DNA of 32,835 nucleotides from Candidatus Mediterraneibacter pullistercoris (GTDB lineage: Bacteria > Bacillota > Clostridia > Lachnospirales > Lachnospiraceae): positions 1-32,835 of the forward strand of contig DXAU01000033.1 of NCBI GenBank assembly GCA_019116885.1. The letters are read 5' to 3'. Below the pieces are notes generated by a model. That model was not told the DNA's origin, did not search any database, and saw nothing but the letters and a program-made list of their open reading frames with translations. Below are positions 8,190-15,638 of the stretch, piece by piece. A program made the position numbers and the translations under genes. The stretch's first letter is position 1. Each line of letters opens with the position of its first letter.

Positions 8190-8615
8190 CTACTCTTCAA
8201 CAACGACACCCATGGAACGGCAGGTTCCTGCTACCATGCTCATAGCAGCCTCTACTGTTGCTGCGTTCAGGTCCGGCATCTTCAGCTCCGCGATCTCCTG
8301 AAGCTGAGCTTTTGTAATCGTTGCAACTTTATTCTTATTCGGCACGCCTGAACCAGACTGGATCTTGCATGCTTTCTTGATCAGAACTGCCGCCGGCGGC
8401 GTCTTTGTGATGAAGCTGAAGCTTCTGTCATTGTATACAGTGATGACAACCGGAATGATCAGGTCTCCCTGGTCAGCCGTTCTCGCATTGAACTGCTTTG
8501 TAAATTCAACGATGTTCACACCGTGCTGTCCAAGTGCAGGACCAACCGGTGGTGCCGGAGTCGCCTTACCGGCAGGAATCTGTAATTTGATATAACCTTC
8601 TACTTTTTTTGCCAT
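8190..8615 (-). CDS. rplK: 50S ribosomal protein L11
   Basis: L11 forms the GTPase-associated centre with 23S rRNA and is the site of thiostrepton action and RelA activation in other bacteria. The 141-aa length is exact for the family. The N-terminal domain has the hallmark [19 protein letters not shown] and the C-terminal RNA-binding domain includes [10 protein letters not shown] and the conserved ending with [22 protein letters not shown] precedes the start. It sits between nusG (51 bases upstream) and rplA, with an unusually long 183-base gap before rplA. Confidence 0.98.
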   Translation of the reverse strand: MAKKVEGYIKLQIPAGKATPAPPVGPALGQHGVNIVEFTKQFNARTADQGDLIIPVVITVYNDRSFSFITKTPPAAVLIKKACKIQSGSGVPNKNKVATITKAQLQEIAELKMPDLNAATVEAAMSMVAGTCRSMGVVVEE

Positions 8616-8630
8616 TTCAATTACCTCCTT

Positions 8631-8660
8631 GTGGTACCTACGGGGTCATGCCCCTCCCAC
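8631..8660 (-). promoter_or_regulatory. Probable L1-binding hairpin in the rplK leader
   Basis: The minus-strand hairpin has nested arms GTGG/CCAC and GGGG/CCCC, starts GTGGGAGGGGC and ends GGTACCAC. It has the same length (30 bases) and the same distance from the ribosome binding site as the copy before rplA (8024-8053). Resemblance to the L1 stalk of 23S rRNA suggests feedback repression of rplK-rplA by L1. L1 control of the L11 operon is established in other bacteria. Confidence 0.7.
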
Positions 8661-8666
8661 TCATCT

Positions 8667-9185
8667 TTAATCCATTTTCTTCACTTCTGAAAAACCAAGT
8701 TCAACCGGCGTCTCGCGGCCAAACAGCTCAACATTGATCGACAGGCTCTTCTTCTGCTCGTTCATGCTCTGTACGACGCCGACAGTCCCTTCCCATGCAC
8801 CGCTTAAGACAACGACTGTATCGCCCACTCCAAAGTTGACGACAATGTTGTCGCGTCTGATGCCCAGATTGGCCATCTCACTCTCTTCAAGCGGAACTGG
8901 CTTCGATCCCGGTCCTACAAATCCGGTCACGCCTCTGGTATTTCTGACCACGTACCAGGTGTCATCATTCATGATCATATGGATCATGACATAGCCCGGG
9001 AACATCTTGCGCTGTACAGCTTTCTGAACGCCATTTTTAAGCTCCGTCACTTCCTCCATGGGAACACGGACCTCGAGGATCTGATCCTCCAGATGGCGGT
9101 TCTCGATTGTCTTGTCAATGTTCGCTTTTACTTTGTTTTCATACCCTGAATAAGTATGAACTACATACCATTTTGCCTCTGACAT
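8667..9185 (-). CDS. nusG: Transcription termination/antitermination factor NusG
   Basis: NusG binds RNA polymerase and modulates elongation, pausing and coupling to the ribosome. The 172-aa protein begins MSEAKWYVVHTYSGYENKVK, the classic NGN-domain start, with RKMFPGYVMIHM and RNTRGVTGFVG motifs. The C-terminal KOW domain holds GDTVVVLSGAWEGTVGVVQ. It lies 26 bases after secE in the usual order and carries no additional insert domain. Confidence 0.98.
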   Translation of the reverse strand: MSEAKWYVVHTYSGYENKVKANIDKTIENRHLEDQILEVRVPMEEVTELKNGVQKAVQRKMFPGYVMIHMIMNDDTWYVVRNTRGVTGFVGPGSKPVPLEESEMANLGIRRDNIVVNFGVGDTVVVLSGAWEGTVGVVQSMNEQKKSLSINVELFGRETPVELGFSEVKKMD

Positions 9186-9211
9186 AAAATCACCTTTCTG
9201 ATGCGGCCGGT

Positions 9212-9409
9212 TTATCTCACCAAAAATTCAATACCAAAGTTCAAAAGAGCGTCGATGACTGCAATGAGCAGTCCAAGGATCACGGAAACCACAACAACTG
9301 CTGTAGTCTGTTTTGCAAGTGTTTTCTTATCCGGCCAAATGACTTTCTTGAACTCTGCCTGAAGCCCTTTGAACCAGCTCTTTTTCTGAGTTTTTGCTTT
9401 CTCACTCAT
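9212..9409 (-). CDS. secE: Preprotein translocase subunit SecE
   Basis: SecE is the small essential membrane subunit that clamps SecY in the SecYEG channel. This 65-aa form has one membrane segment, typical of Gram-positive bacteria. A basic amphipathic region contains FKKVIWPDKKTLAKQT, the SecE family signature, followed by the hydrophobic segment VVVVSVILGLLIAVIDALL. It lies 21 bases downstream of rpmG and 26 upstream of nusG, the conserved order. Confidence 0.97.
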   Translation of the reverse strand: MSEKAKTQKKSWFKGLQAEFKKVIWPDKKTLAKQTTAVVVVSVILGLLIAVIDALLNFGIEFLVR

Positions 9410-9430
9410 CTGTCCACTTCCTTCCGACGA

Positions 9431-9580
9431 CTACTTCGTTTCTTTGTGCAGTGTGTGTGATTTGCAGAATCTACAATATTTCTTGGTCTCCATGCGTTCC
9501 GGATGAGCTTTCTTGTCCTTCGTCATGTTGTAGTTACGGTTTTTACATTCCGTACACTCCAGTGTAATTCTTGTGCGCAC
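9431..9580 (-). CDS. rpmG: 50S ribosomal protein L33 (zinc-binding form)
   Basis: This 49-aa gene starts with GTG at 9580 (read [18 protein letters not shown] before formyl-Met replacement) and ends in [10 protein letters not shown]. Two CxxC pairs, ECTEC and CRFC, mark the zinc-containing L33 variant. A GAGGTGG ribosome binding site precedes the GTG. It is the first gene of the rpmG-secE-nusG-rplK-rplA operon, placed about 100 bases after its promoter. Confidence 0.95.
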   Translation of the reverse strand: MRTRITLECTECKNRNYNMTKDKKAHPERMETKKYCRFCKSHTLHKETK

Positions 9581-9683
9581 AACTTCCACCTCGCTTTTAA
9601 CATAATTCACTACGTGTTACTGATGGTTGCGAAGCCATCGATTTTTAGGCATAAAAAAAAGACCTTCTTCCATTCGCCGTAGT

Positions 9684-9713
9684 AGTATACCACAGCGGAC
9701 GGAAGTAAGTCAA
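9684..9713 (-). promoter_or_regulatory. Sigma-A promoter of the rpmG-secE-nusG-rplKA operon
   Basis: On the minus strand TTGACT (9708-9713) and TATACT (9684-9689) are 18 bases apart. The expected start near 9677 gives a leader of roughly 97 bases to rpmG. The leader includes a small hairpin, GATGG-CTTCGCAA-CCATC, around 9624-9641. Confidence 0.75.
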
Positions 9714-9735
9714 GGTATTTGTCACAATTCGTACG

Positions 9736-11601
9736 CTATCTGTTCGCTGCCGCATCACTTTGATGCATATTTTTTGAGGACTTCTGTCTGCACATTTTCA
9801 AAAATCCCATGCTGCAGCCAAACAAAATCCAGAAGACGGGCGCAGTCGGGATGGAACTGTTGTTGACGATGCCGACGATCTGATACGCCAGAAGCCCGAA
9901 AAACACAGCCTGTCCTGCGGATATCTCCGGCGTTTCCCCTTCCTGCCCTACACGGCGCCAATACATCCTGCCGCCTCTTGCCAGATGTACAATGAACAGA
10001 GCCGCCATGCACAGCAGCGCGATGACGCCGCCGTTTACCGCAGTCTGAAGATACCAGCTATGCGCAATCTCAATACAGTAATCCGCGCTTCCATGGACAT
10101 TCAGCATACCGGCAACTTCTGACTGAGGATAATAAAACGGGAACGTTCCCACGCCTTTCCCCAGGAATATACAGTCTTTCAGAAGCGGAAGACTGGACAC
10201 CCAGATATATCCCCTGCCTGTAAACAGCGGATAGAGAAATTCCAGACCTTTGACCTGAGGCTGAGGGATGCTCTCCAGCAGACTCCCATTGAAATCGATA
10301 TACCGCAGTCTGCCATCATAGCAGTAAAACTCTACCGGGTCCTGATACCCAAGATCCAGGCTCAGCGTCCTTCCCAGAACCGCTGCCGTGACTCCGCTGT
10401 ATTCCCCGCTGAGCCGCGTGCCGTCCACGGTGAATTCCTGTCCGATCTCTGCTCCGTTTCCATCTGTAAACCTGATATCACCGACTGACATTTCTTCTCC
10501 GTCGCCGACCGCTTGTACGTGGAGTATATTTTCTCCCGATTGTATCGTCAGCTCTCCGTCCTGAAGCTGGATCTGGTCTACGTGGAAGCCGCTTTCATTT
10601 CCGGTATACTGGCTGTTTACAACGGAGCCGCCCAGCCGTTCCGCCATACCGGGACCATCCATGATCTGTGTACCGCTCATGAGAGCGAAGACAGCAGCTG
10701 CAGAAACCACCGTTACAGGGATGGCGGAAAGGCACTTCTTTCCTTTTCCCTTCCAGACCGCAAATACCGTCTCTGCGGCGGCTGCAATGATCGCCGCATA
10801 CAGGGCGCCTGATGAACCGGACATAATGATGCAGAAGAAAACACAGCCCGCGAGCACTCCGTCGCACACACGTGCCCGTCTGCTTCCGCCGTTTGCCGCC
10901 ATGCCATAAAGGATCGGAAAAAGCAGTGTGCAGAAGCCCCCGAAATATCCCGGATTGGCAAATGTCAGGGACACACTCCCGTGATAGTCAAGATAAATAT
11001 TTTCCAGCAGATGCTCATATCCATCCGGCGTCAGCGCCCTCGCTACCGGCGCCATATTAAAAAGCGGACCTGCCGCGCACTCCAGAAATGCCCCAGCGGC
11101 CAAAAGTACAGATAAGATCCTTATACTGATCAGAACGGAGCGCATCCCGTTTTCATTTCCGAGCAGAATGTAACCCCCGATAAACAGCACTGCATATCCC
11201 GCTATCGCAGCCATCCCCTCATAGTCAAGGCACAGGCCAAGAAAGGCATACTCAGGATATGCGCTGAAAATGCAGGATATAATGTGCAGAAGAAGAAACC
11301 CGCCCATCAGAAACAGAGACGCCTTGTCCACCCTGTATTTATCCGGCAGCTTTTCCACCATGATTGCGGAGAGCACAGCCCCCAGGATCAGCAGAACCAG
11401 CAGAAAGACTGCAAAGAAAATCAGAACAATCTCCTTATGATGCTGGAAGATATCTGTCATATATCCTGACTTTTTGGCAAAATATGTTTCTGCTGCCCCC
11501 GACAGTTCCTCCACATGAAATCCCATGACAAATGGGAAGACTGCCATAAATATACAGAGCACTGTACGCAGCACCTGTTCGTATCTCATCATAGCTTTCA
11601 T
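9736..11601 (-). CDS. O-antigen ligase/Wzy-like polytopic membrane protein
   Basis: The protein is about 621 aa from the ATG at 11601 (MKAMMRYEQV), chosen for the GAGG eight bases upstream. The open frame reaches 11712. The N-terminal 330 residues hold about ten hydrophobic segments. Next comes a roughly 200-residue soluble region rich in beta-type sequence (QDGELTIQSGENILHVQ), and then further membrane segments at the C-terminus. A late GKGVGTFPFYYPQ motif followed by EIAHSWYLQTAVNGG resembles the conserved region of the O-antigen ligase superfamily (Wzy_C type). In Gram-positives such proteins polymerise or transfer surface glycans. The substrate is unknown, and the large extracytoplasmic insert is distinctive. 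Neighbouring surface-protein, sortase and LCP genes fit an envelope role. Confidence 0.7.
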   Translation of the reverse strand: MKAMMRYEQVLRTVLCIFMAVFPFVMGFHVEELSGAAETYFAKKSGYMTDIFQHHKEIVLIFFAVFLLVLLILGAVLSAIMVEKLPDKYRVDKASLFLMGGFLLLHIISCIFSAYPEYAFLGLCLDYEGMAAIAGYAVLFIGGYILLGNENGMRSVLISIRILSVLLAAGAFLECAAGPLFNMAPVARALTPDGYEHLLENIYLDYHGSVSLTFANPGYFGGFCTLLFPILYGMAANGGSRRARVCDGVLAGCVFFCIIMSGSSGALYAAIIAAAAETVFAVWKGKGKKCLSAIPVTVVSAAAVFALMSGTQIMDGPGMAERLGGSVVNSQYTGNESGFHVDQIQLQDGELTIQSGENILHVQAVGDGEEMSVGDIRFTDGNGAEIGQEFTVDGTRLSGEYSGVTAAVLGRTLSLDLGYQDPVEFYCYDGRLRYIDFNGSLLESIPQPQVKGLEFLYPLFTGRGYIWVSSLPLLKDCIFLGKGVGTFPFYYPQSEVAGMLNVHGSADYCIEIAHSWYLQTAVNGGVIALLCMAALFIVHLARGGRMYWRRVGQEGETPEISAGQAVFFGLLAYQIVGIVNNSSIPTAPVFWILFGCSMGFLKMCRQKSSKNMHQSDAAANR

Positions 11602-11651
11602 CCGTTCATCCTCACTACTGCAAAAACTATAAACATACTGGTGGTATGACA

Positions 11652-11694
11652 GAAAAAGACAGAAAGCCCATCTGTCCCGGACAGGACAAATGGG
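11652..11694 (-). terminator. Intrinsic terminator after the SPKTG surface-protein gene
   Basis: On the minus strand CCCATTTGTCC pairs with GGACAGATGGG and runs into CTTTCTGTCTTTTTC. A second, smaller hairpin (GCCGGA/TCCGGC, about 11752-11770) lies nearer the stop codon. The terminator separates the surface-protein gene from the membrane-protein gene downstream. Confidence 0.65.
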
Positions 11695-11776
11695 TTCTCC
11701 GCCATCACACAAACCAACAGTCAGATTAATTTCTTAATTATAAACAGACAAGCCGGAAACCTGTCCGGCAATATCT

Positions 11777-12526
11777 TTACCACTCTCCAGTCTTAGGAGA
11801 AGTCTTAGTTGTAACTGTAGAAGTCGTTTTCTCAGTTGTAACTGTAGAAGCAGATCCTGTCGGCTCAACCTGGCTTACTATTGTCTCAGTCCTGTCAAGA
11901 ACTACAACTTCTCCGTTAGACATAACTTTGATAAACGCTACCGGAGAGAAGCCTGTCATCGTAACATCAACGCTGACTGATGTATAGCCGCCAGCATCTT
12001 TCGTAACTACCGCTTTTCCTTCCAGCACTTCCCATGTGCCGTCAGCTGTCTGATGAAGCACGTATACAGTATCTCCGTTTTTAATGTCTTTCACGTCATT
12101 CCAGTTTGAGCTCCAGTTTGAACCGATCGGGAATGTCATATCCGCGCTGCCGGAGATCGGCTGATTGCCAACCATCTTGAAGTCACTTGCTCCAAGAACT
12201 ACAACTTTCTGATTGTTGTCAACCTGATATCCTGCATCTTTAAGAATATTCTTGACCGCGTTTTCGTCTTTGAGAGTTTCTTCAATCTCCTGGGAAATAG
12301 GCTGTGAGTAAACAGTCACTTTATTTCCATCTTTGTCCAGACCTAATCCAACAGAAACAGTTGGAATAGAAGGTGTATTATCAGGATTTGTTGATTCTCC
12401 CGCACCCCCTGGGATTGTCGGGTCAGTCACACTTGGGTTCTCTGCGGCCAGCACTGTTGTACTGATGCCAAGGCACAGTACCGCCGAAGCAAGCACTGCC
12501 GCTGCTTTTTTCATTCTTTTATTCAT
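11777..12526 (-). CDS. Secreted protein ending in SPKTGEW without a membrane anchor
   Basis: The 249-aa product begins with a Sec signal peptide (MNKRMKKAAAVLASAVLCLG..., likely cleavage after TTVLAA). A Pro/Thr/Asn-rich linker follows, then a roughly 150-residue soluble domain containing VVVLGASDFKMV and DTVYVLHQTADGTWEV. The C-terminus is a Thr/Val-rich stalk with repeats of STVTTEKTT type and ends SPKTGEW. SPKTG is a sortase-type sorting motif in this group, but the usual hydrophobic segment and basic tail are missing. No alternative frame after the stop supplies one. AAGGAG precedes the ATG. I do not recognise the domain; a secreted or otherwise retained surface protein is the safest description. 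Confidence 0.75.
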   Translation of the reverse strand: MNKRMKKAAAVLASAVLCLGISTTVLAAENPSVTDPTIPGGAGESTNPDNTPSIPTVSVGLGLDKDGNKVTVYSQPISQEIEETLKDENAVKNILKDAGYQVDNNQKVVVLGASDFKMVGNQPISGSADMTFPIGSNWSSNWNDVKDIKNGDTVYVLHQTADGTWEVLEGKAVVTKDAGGYTSVSVDVTMTGFSPVAFIKVMSNGEVVVLDRTETIVSQVEPTGSASTVTTEKTTSTVTTKTSPKTGEW

Positions 12527-12563
12527 TTCTTTCTCCTTCCCTTTCTGTCATTTTGCGTGATAT

Positions 12564-12601
12564 ATATTAAAGCCCTCTCATAGATGAAACGGCTTTAATA
12601 T
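12564..12601 (-). terminator. Hairpin after the sortase gene
   Basis: ATATTAAAGCC and GGCTTTAATAT form an 11-bp stem around a 16-base loop between the sortase stop and the surface-protein start. It lacks a strong T run on the minus strand, so it may be a weak terminator or a processing/stability structure. Confidence 0.45.
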
Positions 12602-12605
12602 CTTC

Positions 12606-13460
12606 TCATTGTTCCATCTCAGCAACTGCATCTATGATCGTCCCGTTCACCAGCCACCGCTGATCCGGGTACTCGCTGATACAGGTGGACAGAGTAAGGA
12701 TTGTTGTGTCCTGGGCCACCTGTATCTCCTGGTTTACATTTCCGTCGATAGAACTGCGCAGCTCGTCCAGATATTTCTGAAAATCATCCGGGTCCTGGAA
12801 ATTATATTCTCCCAATATGTAGCGGTCATCAAATGCCACTGCTGCAAATATCTGATATTTCAATGTGTAATCCGGATGATAGATGTAGATATATGGGTGC
12901 TCGTCAAAGAACTCCTTGTCCACATATTTGTGCAGTGCTGTAAACATAGTTCCGTTTTTCATATTGTGTCCGTACATGATCGTCACCGGATCTGCAAATG
13001 ATGTGGAATTATATTTCTCTGTATAGATTGCTCCGGGATATCCCTGTTTCCCGTCTATCGTCGTATTCAGATAATAATCGTCTGCTTTCGTCGCGCTCTG
13101 AAGCACAGGATAATCAATGTTTGTTCCCGGAATCCAGATCCATGCATACACATCCGGATTAACTTCCTGAAGCGCCTCAAAATCAACTTGTCTATGCATC
13201 GGATCATCATTGTCCATCACAACTTGCGCCTGCATAGCCTCGTAATCTTCCTGAGCCGCATCGGGATCGGCATCTTCCCGGGGTGTTTCTGCCGCCGTCA
13301 CATTCTTGCTGTCGAGATAAAACCAGATCCCGGTTCCGGCTCCGGCCAGCACGATAACAGCTATGATAACGGCAAGTATGGCTTTCGCCTGTCTGCTCAT
13401 TTTGCCGCCTGCTTTTCTTCTCCTTTTCCTCTTTGTTTCCTGTTCCATGTCAGTTTGCAT
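12606..13460 (-). CDS. srtB: Class B sortase
   Basis: Sortases are membrane-anchored cysteine transpeptidases that cut sorting motifs and attach proteins to the cell wall or build pili. This 284-aa protein has a basic cytoplasmic tail, one membrane segment (about residues 27-48) and a catalytic domain with DYPVLQS. The catalytic triad is His165 (MYGHNM), Cys260 (LTLSTC) and Arg268 (DQRWLVNG). The domain pattern (NPDVYAWIWIPGT) fits class B. The start overlaps the LCP gene by 11 bases; a second ATG at 13448 is possible. The gene lies directly upstream of the SPKTG protein, its most obvious partner candidate. Confidence 0.9.
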   Translation of the reverse strand: MQTDMEQETKRKRRRKAGGKMSRQAKAILAVIIAVIVLAGAGTGIWFYLDSKNVTAAETPREDADPDAAQEDYEAMQAQVVMDNDDPMHRQVDFEALQEVNPDVYAWIWIPGTNIDYPVLQSATKADDYYLNTTIDGKQGYPGAIYTEKYNSTSFADPVTIMYGHNMKNGTMFTALHKYVDKEFFDEHPYIYIYHPDYTLKYQIFAAVAFDDRYILGEYNFQDPDDFQKYLDELRSSIDGNVNQEIQVAQDTTILTLSTCISEYPDQRWLVNGTIIDAVAEMEQ

Positions 13461-14496
13461 CCCCCTCTGTTTCTGTTGTCTCCGCTTCTTTGTAGAAACG
13501 CTCTATAACCAGTTCTTTGAGCGCTTCCTCATCTACATGAAATTCTTCATTTTCATCCGGCTGCGTCACTTCCCCCGGAATCTCTGCAATACTGTTCCCA
13601 TCCAGGGAAATGCCTATGACCTCCGGCACCAGATACGCAAGATCTTCCACTGTAATATTGGTGCACATATTTCCTTCCAGTTCTTTATATACACTGATAG
13701 GAAGTCCGGGATCTCCGACAATCACTTCTTTCGCGCGGGCAAAATAATTCATCATATACTGTTTCTGCCGCTCCATTCGCCCCATGCTGCTTTTTGAAAC
13801 ACTTGTGTCCCTATCCTGAATGTAGTCCAGTGCTTCATATCCGTCCAGATGAACTGTCGTTCCTGCTTCCAGCTTGCAGTGCTTTCCGTCTATATCTTCC
13901 AGAACTTCCACTTCCACCCCGCCGACAGCATCGTTCAGAACCGGCACTGCCTGAAAGTTAATCGAGCAGTATCTGTGAATCGGAAGTCTGTATAAAAGAT
14001 TCGATACCGCACTGCTCATCAGCTCACAGCTCTGCTCCGCAGTCCGTCCATAGGCATACTGGAGTGTGATCTGAACATTTTCGTCTCTTACAAAATTCCC
14101 ATCTGTATCCAGGACTTTAACCGGAACGACTGTATCTCTGGGAATTCCCAGGACGCCTATGCTGCCGTCTTCCGGATTGATGCTGATAAGAACGACAGCG
14201 TCTGCAAGGCCTTCGCTTCCCGACGCACGCTTCTCTTCAATGGGCAGATCTTTGTCTATCCCCAGGCACAGAATGTTTATGATGTCGTCATTGTATACGT
14301 ACTTTTTCCCCTTGTATGTAATATATGGTTCTGTCGTACCGCTTCCTTCACTGCTGTCCGAATATGCAGTGACAGGATTCTCTTTCAGTGCCCTTTCTCC
14401 TTTGGCCCTCAGATAAAAGAATACTCCTATAATTCCTATTATCAGAGCTAAAAGCACAAAAAAAATGATAAAGAGTACTTTTTTTACTTTACCCAT
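13450..14496 (-). CDS. LytR-CpsA-Psr (LCP) family protein
   Basis: LCP enzymes transfer undecaprenyl-linked glycopolymers (teichoic acids, capsule) to peptidoglycan outside the membrane. This 348-aa protein has a short cytoplasmic start (MGKVKKVL), one membrane segment (IIFFVLLALIIGIIGVFFYL) and an extracellular domain. LCP-like motifs are DIINILCLGIDKD, ADAVVLISINPEDGSIGVLGIPRDT and ALDYIQDRDTS with RMERQKQYM, where the Arg/Asp residues would contact the pyrophosphate. The sequence is a divergent family member and has an acidic C-terminus. GGGAGAAGG precedes the ATG. It is the first gene of an LCP-sortase operon. Confidence 0.85.
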   Translation of the reverse strand: MGKVKKVLFIIFFVLLALIIGIIGVFFYLRAKGERALKENPVTAYSDSSEGSGTTEPYITYKGKKYVYNDDIINILCLGIDKDLPIEEKRASGSEGLADAVVLISINPEDGSIGVLGIPRDTVVPVKVLDTDGNFVRDENVQITLQYAYGRTAEQSCELMSSAVSNLLYRLPIHRYCSINFQAVPVLNDAVGGVEVEVLEDIDGKHCKLEAGTTVHLDGYEALDYIQDRDTSVSKSSMGRMERQKQYMMNYFARAKEVIVGDPGLPISVYKELEGNMCTNITVEDLAYLVPEVIGISLDGNSIAEIPGEVTQPDENEEFHVDEEALKELVIERFYKEAETTETEGDAN

Positions 14497-14541
14497 TTAC
14501 CTTCTCCCAGTCTGTCGTTTCCTGTATCATCTTTTCCCAAA

Positions 14542-14570
14542 AATATACACCCATCGCCCTGATTTTTCAA
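14542..14570 (-). promoter_or_regulatory. Sigma-A promoter of the LCP-sortase operon
   Basis: TTGAAA (14565-14570) and TATATT (14542-14547) are separated by 17 bases on the minus strand. The predicted start is about 40 bases upstream of the LCP gene. It lies only 30 bases from the IS-end remnant at 14600-14648. Confidence 0.7.
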
Positions 14571-14599
14571 GTGTTTTATAACAATTCTTCCTGATTTTC

Positions 14600-14648
14600 T
14601 GTAGGATTACAATATATGTGTTGCAACTGAATATTTAAAAAGTGAGGA
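14600..14648 (+). repeat. Solo 49-bp copy of an IS left end
   Basis: This stretch matches 32537-32585 at 46 of 49 positions. The second site lies directly upstream of a transposase gene and is that element's left end. Similarity stops abruptly on both sides: no transposase or right end is present here. It is best read as a scar of a deleted IS copy between the PfkB kinase and LCP genes. Confidence 0.75.
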
Positions 14649-14654
14649 CATACA

Positions 14655-15593
14655 CTAATTGATCCCATTTATAAACTCTGATACATGATCCGGTGTGATG
14701 TCCCCTTCCATAGGGCCAAACGCTGCTGCATTAAGCGCTCCCGCTGCATTTGCTTCCAGAGCGGCCCGCCGCAGATCTTTTCCCTGCAGGACAGCCGCAA
14801 GAAAAGCACCGTCAAAACAGTCGCCGGCTCCGGTGGCGTCTTTCTGCTCCACAGGAAACGCCGGAACTTCCAGAACGCCGTCCCTGGTATATATTCTGCA
14901 GCCTTTCGAGCCGTTTTTCAAAGCAATGATCTCCAGTGCCGCTGATTGAAAAAGTTCTTCAACGGCCTCCGTAACATTGCTTTTCCCTGATATCATAAGC
15001 AGTTCGTCCACCCCGGGAAGAAGAATGGAACAATTATTTATAATTGGCCTGATAATTTCCTGCAGATTCCCATCCCCCAGTAATTCTGTCCTTATATTAG
15101 GATCAAAGGTGATTTTTCCGCCGCATGTGCGCGCCAATTCGGCTGTTCTTATTATCTTTTTGCAATACTCCCGGCTGACAGTCAGTGAGCAGCCCATTAT
15201 ATGAAAAAATCCAACATTACTCAGTTTCTCCACAGGCGGGATCTCAGCCTGGACTGCCGGCGTCCCCTCTATATGAAATACAAACTCACGCGCCCCGTCA
15301 CCATGGTACATCACGAATGCGTTGCCGGTAGATCCATTGTCTGATCTTTTCACGCACTCGCAGTCTACACCATAGCTGTTCAGGCGCCGGAGTATCAGAT
15401 CTCCAAAAGCGTCCTTTCCCACACCGCCAATGATCCCGGTCATCGCTCCCAGTCTGGCTGCTGCTGATATCATAATAGCCGGCGCCCCGCTGGGGAACGG
15501 CCCGATATACTCTCCCGCCTCATCATGCGGCATGTCTGCCCGGGGCCTCATGATCTCAACGATCATCTCCCCCATTGTCCATATACTTTTCAT
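14655..15593 (-). CDS. PfkB-family carbohydrate kinase
   Basis: PfkB (ribokinase-family) enzymes phosphorylate sugars or sugar acids using ATP. The 312-aa protein, started at the ATG with AGGAGG four bases upstream (MKSIWTMGEMIVEIMRP), has the N-terminal PSGAPA...RLGAMTGIIGGVGKD region typical of fructokinase or 2-keto-3-deoxygluconate kinase relatives. The C-terminal signature is DATGAGDCFDGAF, whose second Asp is the catalytic base. It follows the importer ATPase by 45 bases and is probably the last gene of the lar-importer operon. This position suggests a sugar-acid pathway using an NPN-dependent racemase or epimerase, but the substrate cannot be read from sequence. Confidence 0.85.
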   Translation of the reverse strand: MKSIWTMGEMIVEIMRPRADMPHDEAGEYIGPFPSGAPAIMISAAARLGAMTGIIGGVGKDAFGDLILRRLNSYGVDCECVKRSDNGSTGNAFVMYHGDGAREFVFHIEGTPAVQAEIPPVEKLSNVGFFHIMGCSLTVSREYCKKIIRTAELARTCGGKITFDPNIRTELLGDGNLQEIIRPIINNCSILLPGVDELLMISGKSNVTEAVEELFQSAALEIIALKNGSKGCRIYTRDGVLEVPAFPVEQKDATGAGDCFDGAFLAAVLQGKDLRRAALEANAAGALNAAAFGPMEGDITPDHVSEFINGIN

Positions 15594-15638
15594 AGCGCCT
15601 CCTATAAACATCTGATATTATTTCTTTTCAAAAGATTC

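Noticed and set aside
8003..8209. 68-codon minus-strand frame between rplK and rplA
   Set aside because: It runs through the tandem hairpins, the L1-type hairpin and the rplA start, and has no plausible initiation signal.
9600..9735. tRNA gene upstream of rpmG
   Set aside because: Only a single small hairpin is present; no cloverleaf or CCA-proximal pattern could be built.
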